From NCBI RefSeq assembly GCF_900156315.1, contig NZ_FTNI01000027.1, forward strand, positions 62,001 to 126,000: a DNA stretch of 64,000 nucleotides, read 5' to 3'. How positions within the stretch are numbered: the first letter of the stretch is position 1; the number at the start of each line of letters is the position of its first letter. The notes beneath the pieces are model-generated. The model ran no database searches and was not told the origin of the DNA. It was given only the letters and a program-made list of their open reading frames with translations. Below are positions 34,462-43,267 of the stretch, piece after piece. Both the position numbers and the translations under genes were made by a program. The DNA comes from Microbispora rosea (GTDB taxonomy: Bacteria; Actinomycetota; Actinomycetes; Streptosporangiales; Streptosporangiaceae).

Positions 34462-35391
34462 TCAGCGGACGAGGTCGAGGCCCGTCATGTCGGCCGAGAG
34501 CGCCCAGAGACGGGCTGCCTCGCCGTCGTCTCCCGGGCCGCCGTCGGCGATGCGGCAGTCGGCGCAGTAGTCGCCGCCGCGCCCGTCGAGCTCGCGCGAT
34601 GTGGCGGCCCAGACCAGTGTCGCCGCGCCCTGTTCGGGTGTCCTGAACAGGCCGGGCGCCGCATTGCCCGCAGCGTCGATCCAGCCGGCGGCGACCATCT
34701 CGTCGATCGTGAGGTGCCGCTGCAGCGGAGTGAGGATCCAGCCGGGGTTGACCGAGAAGGCGCGGACCCCGTACGGCGCGCCCAGTCGGTCCAGGTGGCG
34801 GGCGAACAGGATGTTCGCGAGCTTGGACTGCGCGTACGCGGCCCACTTGTCATAGCCACGGGTGAACTGAAGGTCGTCCCACCGGATGCGCCAGTCCGCG
34901 CTGTAGCCCGAGGAGACCGAGACGACGCGGGCCGCACCGGCGGCGGTGAGGGCGGGCCACAGCAGCTGCGTCAGCGCGTAGTGGCCGAGATGGTTGGTGG
35001 CGAACTGCGCCTCCCAGCCGGGCCCCACCCGGGTTTCGGGGCAGGCCATGATCCCGGCGCCGGCGATCAGGATGTCGAGGGTGGCCTGCCTGCGCAGGAA
35101 CCGCTCGGCGAACGCTCGTACGGAATCCAGGTCGGCGAGGTCGAGCCGGTCGATCTCGACCCCTTGGGTGCCGGCCAGTGCCTGGTGTGCCGACTCGGGC
35201 CGGCGAGCCGGGACGATGACTCGTGCGCCGGCGTCGGCGAGCGCACGGGTGGCCGCGAGGCCCAGGCCGGAATAGCCGCCGGTGACAACCGCGGTCCTGC
35301 CGGTGAGGTCGCCCCCGTCGAGGACCTCGCCGGCGGTGCGGCCCGTGCCGAATGCGCTTGACCCTGTGCCGCTGGTCGTGTCGCTGGTCAT
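34462..35391 (-). CDS. Short-chain dehydrogenase/reductase
   Basis: A 309-residue SDR with TGGYSGLG (TGxxxGxG) cofactor motif, a VSVSSG active-site strand and YAQSK supplying the catalytic Tyr and Lys. The family NAG motif reads IAGAG. The promoter (35399-35429) is of MerR type and places the transcript start essentially at the ATG at 35391, so translation is probably leaderless. The divergent MerR regulator is the likely activator. Substrate unknown. Confidence 0.85.
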   Translation of the reverse strand: MTSDTTSGTGSSAFGTGRTAGEVLDGGDLTGRTAVVTGGYSGLGLAATRALADAGARVIVPARRPESAHQALAGTQGVEIDRLDLADLDSVRAFAERFLRRQATLDILIAGAGIMACPETRVGPGWEAQFATNHLGHYALTQLLWPALTAAGAARVVSVSSGYSADWRIRWDDLQFTRGYDKWAAYAQSKLANILFARHLDRLGAPYGVRAFSVNPGWILTPLQRHLTIDEMVAAGWIDAAGNAAPGLFRTPEQGAATLVWAATSRELDGRGGDYCADCRIADGGPGDDGEAARLWALSADMTGLDLVR

Positions 35392-35398
35392 GCGGCAG

Positions 35399-35429
35399 AC
35401 GCTAGGTGCTAGACCGAGGTCTAGGTCAA
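35399..35429 (-). promoter_or_regulatory. MerR-type promoter of the SDR gene
   Basis: On the minus strand: TTGACC (-35, 35424-35429), a 19-bp spacer and TAGCGT (-10, 35399-35404). The spacer carries CTAGACC-N2-GGTCTAG (35409-35424), a palindrome with perfect 7-bp arms. An overlong 19-bp spacer bearing the operator is the signature of MerR-activated promoters. Confidence 0.8.
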
Positions 35430-35446
35430 CTGGCTAAGATCGGCCG

Positions 35447-35878
35447 ATGAGGGCTGAAGTTCTGCATATCGGCGAGGTGGCCAGGCGCACCGGGTTGAGC
35501 GTGCACGCGCTGCGGCTGTACGAGCGTGCGGGGCTACTCGCGGGCGAGGTGCGGCGCGATGAGACCGGCCGGCGGGTGTACAGCACCTGGGACGTCGAGT
35601 GGCTGGGCAACTGCGTGAAGTTCCGTGCCTCCGGCATGCCGCTGGCGACGATCAGCCGGCTGGCCCGGCTCGTCCGCGAGGGCAGCGGCAACGAAGCGGA
35701 ACGGCTCGAGGTGCTGCGCGAGCACCGGCGCCACGTCATCGCGCAACTCGCGCAGCTGCAGGACTGCCTCGACCTCATCGACGGCAAAGTGGCGGCGTAC
35801 GAACGACACCTCGCCGCCGATGGCACCGGAGAGCCCTGGCAGCAGCCGATGCCGGACGCCGTGACCCCGGCTCCCTGA
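35447..35878 (+). CDS. MerR-family regulator
   Basis: A 143-residue protein with the N-terminal winged helix (HIGEVARRTGLSVHALRLYE, then AGLLAGEVRRDETGRRVYS) and a coiled-coil dimerisation helix (~75-120). There are no conserved metal-binding cysteines, so a small-molecule effector is more likely than a metal. It is divergent from the SDR gene it probably activates. Confidence 0.85.
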   Translation: MRAEVLHIGEVARRTGLSVHALRLYERAGLLAGEVRRDETGRRVYSTWDVEWLGNCVKFRASGMPLATISRLARLVREGSGNEAERLEVLREHRRHVIAQLAQLQDCLDLIDGKVAAYERHLAADGTGEPWQQPMPDAVTPAP

Positions 35879-36101
35879 TCCCGCACACGCAGCGGAGGCA
35901 GGCCGCCCGCTGAGGAGTGGTCGACTTCAGGCACGCGGTGGCGGCCGTGGTGCTCAGGGAGCCGCGACGGGAAGCACACGAAGGGCCGCGGCCTGCGCAA
36001 TCGCGGGGATCGACTCCCGAACGGGAAGAAAAGTGGCGGAACGGCCGTGGCGTCGCGCAGTAGGGCAGATGGCTTCGAGACAGGTCCTCGTCGCGTTTCG
36101 A

Positions 36102-36497
36102 TCAGATCAGGCCCTGGTCGGTCCAGTTGAAGCCCTTGTTGCGGCACAGGCAGAAGGGGTGGCCGATCGGGTCGGTGTAAACCCGCCAGCCGTAGCCGTT
36201 GGGGCCCACGAAGTCCTGCTGCAGCGTCGCGCCTAGGTCGAGGACGCGGCGCTGCTCGGACTCGATCTCGTCTACTTCGAAGTCGAGGTGGAACTGCTTG
36301 GGGTGCTCGCTGTCCGGCCACTGCGGAGCGCGGTAGTCGTCCACCCGGATGAAGGCCAGCTCGATCTCGCCGAACTTGATGCCGGCCCAGTTCTCGTGGC
36401 TGCCTTCCTTGATCGGGCGGCCCGTCACCTCGGAGTAGAAGGCTGCCAGCTTCATCGTGTCCGGGCAGTCGATGATGAAATCGGTGAGTCGCAGCAT
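36102..36497 (-). CDS. VOC-family (glyoxalase/bleomycin-resistance-like) protein
   Basis: A 131-residue protein of two beta-alpha-beta-beta-beta repeats. Its DFIIDCPDTMKLAAFYSEVT start, KQFHLDFEVDEIE centre and VYTDPIGHPFCLC end match small glyoxalase-like proteins of actinomycetes. The start at 36497 is set by homology to the first strand. No partner gene is evident; the 220 bases downstream (35879-36101) hold nothing recognisable. Confidence 0.75.
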   Translation of the reverse strand: MLRLTDFIIDCPDTMKLAAFYSEVTGRPIKEGSHENWAGIKFGEIELAFIRVDDYRAPQWPDSEHPKQFHLDFEVDEIESEQRRVLDLGATLQQDFVGPNGYGWRVYTDPIGHPFCLCRNKGFNWTDQGLI

Positions 36498-36723
36498 CCC
36501 GCGATCTTTCCACAAGATCGAGGGAGCCTTGCCTATGAGCGAGGCCTTGGTGATCACTTCGGAGCCGCAGCGCCCCTCCGAGGCGGCGAGGCTGTTCTCG
36601 GGGGGATCCACTCGCCAAGGTCCTCACGTCGGAGGTGGGGGTCGGCCGGTAGCAGGCGGATCTCGGGGCGGTCGCCCATCCATCGGATTTGGAAGGGCAG
36701 TCGGCTTCCTTGCCGTACAGCTT

Positions 36724-37318
36724 CTTTGTCGGACTCGCATGCCAGAGTCACCATGATCTGTCCCGGAGAGAGCAGGATTCTCATGAGCGACTACGACTGG
36801 CTCGATGACGATGCGTTCTGCGCAACCTTCGTCCGCGGCCTTACCCCGCACGAGGCGCTGGCCCGCCTTGGCATCGAGGTATTCGACGGCGATGACGAAG
36901 AGGGCGAGATCGAGGAGGGCCTCATCTCTGCCCGCTGGGCCGAGGGCGGCACCATTCTGAGCGAGTGGAACGGCTTCGCCGGCACGCTGGACGAGGTGCT
37001 GCGGCCCTTGTCGGCCGGGACGGTCACGGCCAGTGTCTTCGTCAACGTGAACAGGGTCGCGTCCTTCGAGCACTACGTTGACGGCCGCAGCGTTCTGTCC
37101 TTCGATCCGCTGTTTCCCGGCCACGAGGACGGCATCCCGGAGGACTACCTGGCCGACCGGGTCGAGCTCGGGCTGGTCGGCGACAAGTCGGAGGGCGGGC
37201 TCGCCGCTGCGATGCTGCTGGCCGAGCGCATCACCGAGGTGCGGCCGAACGCTTCAAGCGACGTCGTGGCTGCCCACGGCGTTCTCGATTATTGAGCCGC
37301 TTCGGCCCCTTTCCACAG
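36724..37318 (+). repeat. Long direct repeat, copy A (with DUF6461 gene)
   Basis: About 0.6 kb, nearly identical to 46449-47050: upstream leader (GGACTCGCATGCCAG, CCGGAGAGA, CAGGATTCTC), the whole DUF6461 gene and ~20 bases downstream (GCTTCGGCCC). The two copies lie in the same orientation 9.7 kb apart. Confidence 0.85.
36783..37295 (+). CDS. DUF6461 protein, copy A
   Basis: A 170-residue acidic protein of the actinomycete DUF6461 family (YDWLDDDAFCATFVRGLTP at the start; LSEWNGFAGTLDEVLRPLS). Function unknown; such genes often occur in paralogous sets and near mobile or polymorphic-toxin DNA. It differs from the copy at 46514 by only six residues. ATG start. Confidence 0.75.
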   Translation: MSDYDWLDDDAFCATFVRGLTPHEALARLGIEVFDGDDEEGEIEEGLISARWAEGGTILSEWNGFAGTLDEVLRPLSAGTVTASVFVNVNRVASFEHYVDGRSVLSFDPLFPGHEDGIPEDYLADRVELGLVGDKSEGGLAAAMLLAERITEVRPNASSDVVAAHGVLDY

Positions 37319-37383
37319 CTCGACAGTGCAGCCCCTGAAGCTTGTTCGAGCCAGGCGCCGTCGGCGGTGGCCAGGCGGGCTCG

Positions 37384-37899
37384 TCAGGCGGCGTGCACCC
37401 AGGTGAGAAGTTCGTAGGTGCGTCCCTTGTCGGTTACCCGGTCAGGTGCTTCGTCCGTGAGCTGGAAACCGACTCTTTGGGCTACCGCGATGCTGGCGTG
37501 GTTGTCGGGCTCGATCTGTGCGTACAGGCGAGGCATAGCCAGCGTTCGATGGGCGTGCTCAGTTATCAGCCGGACTGCGCGAGCGGCCAAGCCCTGTCCC
37601 CGGTAGGCGGCGCCGAGGCCGTACCCAAGACTGCTTGTCTCCAAGTTCAGCAAGACCTCGCCTCGCGGCTGTCGTCCATCGACGGTGATAGCGAAGTGAA
37701 GGCGCCGGCCGCCGGCCTGGGTTCTTTGGATCATCCGCAAGTACTCCTGTGCGGCGGCCAAGTCGAAGGGAGAGGGAAGCGGGGTGCGATAGGCGATGTC
37801 CGGGGTGTCGAAAAGTTCCACCATCGCCGGCGCATCATGCTCGGTCCAGTGCCGCAGCAAGACGTCGTACCCGGTCAACATGACGTCGGACATGCTCAT
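37384..37899 (-). CDS. GNAT-family N-acetyltransferase (RimJ/RimL type)
   Basis: A 171-residue acetyltransferase. The acetyl-CoA loop is LGYGLGAAYRGQGLAARAVR, with the family N-terminal LLRHWTEHDAPAMVELFDTP and the C-terminal ASIAVAQRVGFQLT. GGAGG six bases before the ATG at 37899 supports this start. It probably acetylates a protein N-terminus or small amine; the target is unknown. An integrase remnant lies just upstream. Confidence 0.82.
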   Translation of the reverse strand: MSMSDVMLTGYDVLLRHWTEHDAPAMVELFDTPDIAYRTPLPSPFDLAAAQEYLRMIQRTQAGGRRLHFAITVDGRQPRGEVLLNLETSSLGYGLGAAYRGQGLAARAVRLITEHAHRTLAMPRLYAQIEPDNHASIAVAQRVGFQLTDEAPDRVTDKGRTYELLTWVHAA

Positions 37900-38002
37900 G
37901 GATGCCTCCGGCAGGGGGAATCGTCGGGCGCATACTTTCGCATACCTCGGCATCGAAGACGCCGCTCATGCGCGTGCTGCGAGGCGTTTGTCAGGCAGCA
38001 TC

Positions 38003-38164
38003 GCGGCGGCGACGCTGCTCTTGGAGCAGGGGATCGACATGCGGGTCGTTCAGGTGATCCTCGGCCACTCCCAGCTCACCACGACGAAGCGCTACACCCA
38101 CGTCACCGAGAACCTGGCCGGCGACGCCATGGCGCGGATAGGCCGGGCGCTGTGGGACGAGTGA
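38003..38164 (+). pseudogene. Tyrosine integrase C-terminal remnant, copy 1
   Basis: The last ~54 codons of a phage/ICE-type integrase: AAATLLLEQGIDMRVVQVIL, then GHSQLTTTKRYTHVTENLAG with the catalytic Tyr in RYTHV. Everything upstream of the box II Ala-rich helix is missing, including the Arg-His region. Almost identical DNA at 54536-54706. No att site adjoins this copy. Confidence 0.8.
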
Positions 38165-38198
38165 ACCCATCTCGACGGTGCGGTGGGAGAAAGGGCTC

Positions 38199-38317
38199 GC
38201 TTGACGGGACCTTGACGCCCCTGGCCCCGAGGGCCGCACGCCCCGGCCGTGCGGGCCTGGTGAGGCGCGCGCACGGCCGCGAATGGCAAGCCCGTGTCAA
38301 GCCGGTCTCGCGATGCT
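38199..38317 (+). promoter_or_regulatory. SARP-type bipartite promoter of the SGNH gene
   Basis: Far pair GCTTGAC-N4-CCTTGAC (38199-38216) and near pair GGCAAGC-N4-GTCAAGC (38285-38302), each with an 11-bp period. Eight bases separate the near pair from CGATGCT (38311-38317), a putative -10. Direct heptamers at 11-bp period ending 8 bp before -10 are the known SARP/AfsR binding geometry. The same layout recurs at 43068-43166. Confidence 0.75.
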
Positions 38318-38407
38318 GTCGGAGACCTTATAGGTCGGCGTCGCCCGGTTTCGGCCTTCGGTTCTCCTCTCCCCTTGTCTCCCCGTCATACCGACCCCTG
38401 GAGCGTT

Positions 38408-41400
38408 ATGAGACACCACCGGCGACGGCTGCCGCTTCTCGGCGCCACGATCGCCGCCTGTCTGTCCGTACTGACCACCCCCGCGAACATCGCACTGGCC
38501 GCCCCCGCGCCCACCGCCCCGGCCGCCTCCGCCGCCCCGGGGTCCGCCCAGCCGCCCGCGGACCGGCCGGAACACCTCGACCGATCGTCCGTCCAGCCGG
38601 CCCAGCGTGACCGCGTGCTCGGCGCGAACTGGCAGAAGTCCACTGATGTCGCCGTCACCACGGCCGGCGACGCGACCGGGTTCCACGTGCTCACGGCGAC
38701 GGCCGGAACGGGCTACCAGTGGCGGACCGTCGCCACGCTCAGCGAGCCCGGCATGGACACCGACCAGTGGATCGGCAACGCCTGCCTGACCGGATCCGGC
38801 AAGAAGATCGTGGCCGTCTACGCGCCGCGCCACTTCACCAACCGGTCCTGGCTGTTCAGCCGGGGCGCGTTCGCCGCGATCATCGACGCCGAGACCGGCG
38901 CGGTCACCAAGCTCAAGGACCAGGTGACTCTCGCCTACTTCAACCCGGGCTGCGGCGCCGGTGACACGGTCGCGCTCACACAGGGCGTCAGCGAGCAGCG
39001 CGACACCACGCGCCTGCTCATGGTGGACACCGCCACCAAGCGCGTGACCCGGGCCGTCGTGGCCTCCGGCCAGGTCACCTCGGCCGTCCCCGTGGGAGAC
39101 ACGCTGGTGGCGGCGCACGGGCCGCGGCTCGTGGAGGTGCGGACCGGCGGCGAGCTGAAGCAGCTCGCGGACACGGGCTCGGTGCCCTTCGACCTCCGCG
39201 CGACCGCCGACGGCGGCGTGGCCTTCGCGGCGCGCGACGGCGCGACCGTGACGATCCGGCAGTACCTGCGCGGGGAGACCCGGGAGCTGGCGTCGGGTCC
39301 CCTGGGCGAGCTGGCAGTGCACGCCGGCACGAACGGCCGCGTCTTCCTCGTGGGCAAGACCGAGCGGCGCGGTGCCCTGCCCCAGGCCGTGTCGGTGCTG
39401 GACGCGCCGGCGACGGCCGACGTGTCCTCGGAGGGCGGTCTGGCGATCACGGCGGCGGCGCGGCGAGGACTGCGCGCCGGACCCGGCGCCCCACCCGCCG
39501 GGCGGCCGGACCCCGCCGCCTCCCAGGGCGACGACAAGCGCGGCGTCAGCCCTGACATGCCGGACGGGGAGCCCGTCGACATCACCGCGCGGGTCGTCGC
39601 GACGAAGGCGGACGTCGGCTTCGAGGTGCAGCCCGGCGCGGACCTCGCCCCCGACGCCTCCTCGGGACGTGTGGCCAACCCCCGGCTGGCGCTGACCTCC
39701 AAGACGGCGGGCGCCGCCGTGACCGCGGCCGTCACCGGGACCGTCGACCAGGGCTACACCTGCGCCGTCCCGCGCAACGACCCGGCGATCCAGGTGTACC
39801 AGCCGCACTGGCGCCAGGTGGAGTGGGCGGTGGACCAGCTCGTCTTCAAGAACCGGCTGCAGGTGACGCGCCCGAACAACTGGAAGGGCTCGGGGCTGCC
39901 CGGGTGGAACCCGCAGACCGAGTTCCCCGCCCCGGACCTGCAGGGAGGCGGCCGCATCCCTGTGTCGATCATGTTCGGCATCCTCGCGCAGGAGTCCAAC
40001 CTCTGGCAGGCCCAGCGGAGTGTGCAGGAGGGCGAGACCGGTAACCCGCTCGTCGGCAACTACTACGGCGTGAACATCTACGACAGCGACCCCACCAACG
40101 ACTGGGCGGTCGACTTCTCCCAGTCCGACTGTGGGTACGGCATCTCCCAGCAGACCGACAACATGAGAAAGGGTGCCCCCGGGTGGGACGCCGACAAGCA
40201 GAAGCGGGTGGCCCTCGACTACGTCACCAACATCGCCGCGGGGATGTCCACCCTGGCGAGCAAGTGGAACCAGATCTGGACCGACACCAACGGGATGGCG
40301 AAGATCAACGACGGTGACCCGTCGAAGATCGAGAACTGGTATCTCGCCGTCTGGGCGTACAACTCGGGCTGGCACGTCAAGGCCGATGCGTGGGGGCGGG
40401 ACGCCAACAACCAGCCGAACAACGGCGCGTGGGGTGTGGGCTGGCTGAACAACCCCGCCAACCCCGCGTACCGGCAGGACCGGCACCCGTTCCTGGACGG
40501 AAACAGCTACGCCGACGCCGCGCACCCGCAGGACTGGCCCTACCAGGAGAAGGTGCTGGGCTGGGCGGCGTGGCCGATCGCCAAGACCTACCTGGACCCC
40601 GCCACGAACAAGCTCGTCACGGAGGGCGGGTACAACTACGCCTGGTGGACCGCCGTCAGCGACCGCACCAAGGTAGTGCCCACCGTCCTCAACACGTCGT
40701 TCGTGGACGTCAACGCCTTCTGCGTGCCGTCCTCCGCGGGACCCGACAACAACGAATGTCAGCCGCCCTCGAACAACAGGCCCGGCACGTGCCAGCGGGC
40801 GGACTCCAAGTGCTGGTGGCACCTGCCCAAGACGTGGAAGACCTGCCCGTCGACATGCGGTAACGAGGCGTCGCTGCGCTACGACTCGACCTGGGCCGGA
40901 ACGGAACGCGTCGAACCCACCGACATGTGGACGCCCTGCCTGACGCCCGGGCTCCCACCCGTCACCGGGGACACGACGAAGGTCCTGATCGTCGATGACG
41001 TCACCGTCCCGGCGATCCGCGGCGGCTGCGACAACTCCGGGTGGACCAACCACGGCACGCTGACCTTCGAGTTCGCCCAGGACTCCGCCGGCAGGGTGCC
41101 CGCCAGGGCCGACTTCCAGCAGCTCGGCAACGGGTTCGGCGGCCATGAGTGGTTCGGGTACACGCGGACGTGGTCCAGGAACGGCGGCGTGATGCAGGTG
41201 ACCGGCACCTGGAAGCCGGATCAGGCCATCAACGGGTGGGCCCGTGTCCTCGTCCACATCCCGAAACGGCGCGCGGAGACGCAGCAGGCTCCGTACACCG
41301 TCGACCTGGGCAACGGCGTCACGGAGACCCGCTACCTGAACCAGAGCCGGGAGCAGAACGAGTGGTACAACCTGGGCGTCTTCCAGTTCGCCGGGACCCC

Positions 41401-42496
41401 GAAGGTGTCGCTCACCAACCTGAACCTGGAGGGCGACGGCACGGCTGCCATCTCCTGGGACGCGGTCGCCTTCCAGGTGCTCGCGAAACGGCCCAAGCAC
41501 TTCGTCGTCGCCATGGGTGACTCCATCACCTCGGGTGAAGGAGTCGGCAACTACTACCCCGAGACCGACTTCGAGTACCAGACCCCCCGGTGGAACGCCT
41601 GCCGGCGCAGCAAGGACGCCTGGATCAGGCAGACGGTCCTCCCGGGTGAGACCCAGACCATCGGCCAGCTTGCCGACTCCTTCGACCCGAAGCTCGACTT
41701 CGCGTTCGTGGCGTGCTCCGGGGCCTGGACACGCGACATGACCGTGGGGCAGTACGACTGGATGGATCAGCCGATCGGATCCTGGTCGGACTACCGGGGG
41801 AACGCGGACGGTCGGTTCCGGGAGGCAGCCCAGCTCAACAGCGGCTTCCTGAACAAGAACACGACGCTGGTCGCCCTGTCGGTCGGCGCCAACGACGCGA
41901 GGTGGTCCGACGTCATCGCGGAGTGCTACGCCCTCAACTGCAACGACGACGACGGTCATTTCGAGGCCGACATCCCCGCCGTGCTCAACTACCGGACGGT
42001 GTCCGGAGACCCGGCGAATGTCGCGGACATCCTCCAGCGGATCGAGACGAAGACGGAGAACAGCAGCCCTGCACGCGGGAAGAAGGCCAAGATCGTGCTC
42101 ATGGGCTACCCGGACGTGTTCGGCAGCGCGCCGAACTGCGCGCACTTCGACACCTACGAGCGGGCGACCCTGCATGGGGTCGCCGAGTACCTGGTCAACG
42201 AGACGAAGGACACCGTCCGGATCCTGAGGGACGCCGGGCTCGAGGTGTCCTTCGCCGACTCCATGCCGGCGTTCACCGGGCACGGAGTGTGCGACAGCGA
42301 CAGGTGGATCAACCCCGTCATGTTCACCAAGACCGGCCCGGGCGACTTCGGTGACCTCTGGGACGGCTGCATCACCGACGGGGTGCGCTGCGCGAGCCGC
42401 AGCTCCATGCACCCCACCAAGAGAGGGGCGACGGAGTTCGCGACGGTGCTCGGCAACCACCTGCGCAGCTCCGGGGTGAACTACACAGGCTGGTAG
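38408..42496 (+). CDS. Large secreted SGNH hydrolase with lysozyme-like and golvesin-like domains
   Basis: A 1362-residue secreted protein. Signal peptide (~1-35). N-terminal repetitive beta-rich region (~80-360, probable propeller). Low-complexity linker (~360-450). Lysozyme/transglycosylase-like domain (~470-690) with candidate catalytic Glu529 in FGILAQESN and GYGISQQTD. Cys-rich stretch (~770-870), golvesin-like beta domain (~860-1030). C-terminal SGNH esterase (~1030-1362) with Ser1039 in AMGDSITSGEG, GAND block and His1335 in SMHPTK. It could cut wall glycans and deacylate them. Under the bipartite SARP-type promoter. Confidence 0.78.
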   Translation: MRHHRRRLPLLGATIAACLSVLTTPANIALAAPAPTAPAASAAPGSAQPPADRPEHLDRSSVQPAQRDRVLGANWQKSTDVAVTTAGDATGFHVLTATAGTGYQWRTVATLSEPGMDTDQWIGNACLTGSGKKIVAVYAPRHFTNRSWLFSRGAFAAIIDAETGAVTKLKDQVTLAYFNPGCGAGDTVALTQGVSEQRDTTRLLMVDTATKRVTRAVVASGQVTSAVPVGDTLVAAHGPRLVEVRTGGELKQLADTGSVPFDLRATADGGVAFAARDGATVTIRQYLRGETRELASGPLGELAVHAGTNGRVFLVGKTERRGALPQAVSVLDAPATADVSSEGGLAITAAARRGLRAGPGAPPAGRPDPAASQGDDKRGVSPDMPDGEPVDITARVVATKADVGFEVQPGADLAPDASSGRVANPRLALTSKTAGAAVTAAVTGTVDQGYTCAVPRNDPAIQVYQPHWRQVEWAVDQLVFKNRLQVTRPNNWKGSGLPGWNPQTEFPAPDLQGGGRIPVSIMFGILAQESNLWQAQRSVQEGETGNPLVGNYYGVNIYDSDPTNDWAVDFSQSDCGYGISQQTDNMRKGAPGWDADKQKRVALDYVTNIAAGMSTLASKWNQIWTDTNGMAKINDGDPSKIENWYLAVWAYNSGWHVKADAWGRDANNQPNNGAWGVGWLNNPANPAYRQDRHPFLDGNSYADAAHPQDWPYQEKVLGWAAWPIAKTYLDPATNKLVTEGGYNYAWWTAVSDRTKVVPTVLNTSFVDVNAFCVPSSAGPDNNECQPPSNNRPGTCQRADSKCWWHLPKTWKTCPSTCGNEASLRYDSTWAGTERVEPTDMWTPCLTPGLPPVTGDTTKVLIVDDVTVPAIRGGCDNSGWTNHGTLTFEFAQDSAGRVPARADFQQLGNGFGGHEWFGYTRTWSRNGGVMQVTGTWKPDQAINGWARVLVHIPKRRAETQQAPYTVDLGNGVTETRYLNQSREQNEWYNLGVFQFAGTPKVSLTNLNLEGDGTAAISWDAVAFQVLAKRPKHFVVAMGDSITSGEGVGNYYPETDFEYQTPRWNACRRSKDAWIRQTVLPGETQTIGQLADSFDPKLDFAFVACSGAWTRDMTVGQYDWMDQPIGSWSDYRGNADGRFREAAQLNSGFLNKNTTLVALSVGANDARWSDVIAECYALNCNDDDGHFEADIPAVLNYRTVSGDPANVADILQRIETKTENSSPARGKKAKIVLMGYPDVFGSAPNCAHFDTYERATLHGVAEYLVNETKDTVRILRDAGLEVSFADSMPAFTGHGVCDSDRWINPVMFTKTGPGDFGDLWDGCITDGVRCASRSSMHPTKRGATEFATVLGNHLRSSGVNYTGW

Positions 42497-42507
42497 ACAC
42501 AGGAGAA

Positions 42508-42610
42508 ACGGTGAGGCGGGGCACCTCGTATGGAGGCGCCCCGCCTCACCGTCCCTCCCCGTGGAGGCGCTGCCGGCGACCCGGGCCGCTGGAAGCGGCC
42601 CGGGTCGCCG
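42508..42610. terminator. Two very strong hairpins between convergent genes
   Basis: ACGGTGAGGCGGGGC / GCCCCGCCTCACCGT (42508-42522 and 42538-42552, perfect 15 bp), and a perfect 16-bp stem CGGCGACCCGGGCCGC / GCGGCCCGGGTCGCCG (42574-42589 and 42595-42610) with a TGGAA loop. One faces each convergent gene. Confidence 0.85.
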
Positions 42611-42624
42611 TTCGTCCGGCCAGG

Positions 42625-43038
42625 TCAGAACGCGTAGTTCCAGTCCCCGTCGGCGTACACGCCGTTGACGTAGAGATAGGTGGTCACCATGCCGACCTTG
42701 GCCCAGTCCGCGGATCCGCTGAGGGTGACGTGCCGGGTCGAGCCGATCGAGCCGCCGTTGCTGGCCGACTTGCAGGTCAGCAGGCCCCAGCTGCCGTTGT
42801 TCAGGGTCTGATGGCCGCAAACCTCCAGCGTGATCGTGGCGCCCGAGTCGCGGTAGATGTACGCGTCCACGCTCCACGAGTAGTTGCTGAAGGTGACCGT
42901 GCCCCAGCTGGCGCTGCCATCGGAGGCCGACTCGCTGAAGCTGCGGGTGACGCCGGCCTCGGCGGGCGAGGCGGTGAGGACGCTGAGGCTCAGGGCGGCC
43001 GTGGTCGCCGCGGCGGCGAGCATTCGGGTGGTCTTCAT
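42625..43038 (-). CDS. Small secreted protein of unknown function
   Basis: A 137-residue protein: signal peptide MKTTRMLAAAATTAALSLSV with cleavage near SPAEA, then ~110 residues rich in Ser, Gly and aromatics with two cysteines (EVCGHQ, LTCKSA) likely forming a disulphide, and alternating-polarity beta strands. I do not recognise a family. Its promoter matches that of the SGNH gene, so both probably belong to one SARP regulon and may act together outside the cell. Confidence 0.65.
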   Translation of the reverse strand: MKTTRMLAAAATTAALSLSVLTASPAEAGVTRSFSESASDGSASWGTVTFSNYSWSVDAYIYRDSGATITLEVCGHQTLNNGSWGLLTCKSASNGGSIGSTRHVTLSGSADWAKVGMVTTYLYVNGVYADGDWNYAF

Positions 43039-43067
43039 GATGTCTCCGTTTCTTTCGTGTCCCGGAG

Positions 43068-43166
43068 AGCATCGCCAGGGCGGCTTGACACAGGCTTGCC
43101 ACTCGCGGCGGCGTGGGGGCGGGACGAGGGGGCGTCGCGGGCGGTCGCGTCAAGGGCATGTCAAGC
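43068..43166 (-). promoter_or_regulatory. SARP-type bipartite promoter of the small secreted protein gene
   Basis: In gene direction: far pair GCTTGAC-N4-CCTTGAC (43166 to 43149), near pair GGCAAGC-N4-GTCAAGC (43100 to 43083), eight bases, then CGATGCT (43074 to 43068). Same heptamers, period, order and -10 as upstream of 38408; the far-near distance is 66 instead of 86 bp. Confidence 0.75.
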
Positions 43167-43267
43167 CGAGAGCCGGATGCTCCCGATGGCCGATCGTGTG
43201 GATCGCCGACGAGGAGGATTCCAGATGCGCGAAGTCCGCATCACATCGCGGTCGCGCCGGCTGGCCG

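Noticed and set aside
37796..38164. A 122-residue protein ending in integrase sequence
   Set aside because: The first part is antisense to the GNAT gene; only the last ~54 codons carry integrase similarity, so a fusion is not credible.
38297..43159. Very long open frame on the minus strand opposite the SGNH gene
   Set aside because: It is antisense to a gene with clear signal peptide, domains and catalytic motifs. High GC at third positions removes stop codons from shadow frames, and its translation is low-complexity with no family match.
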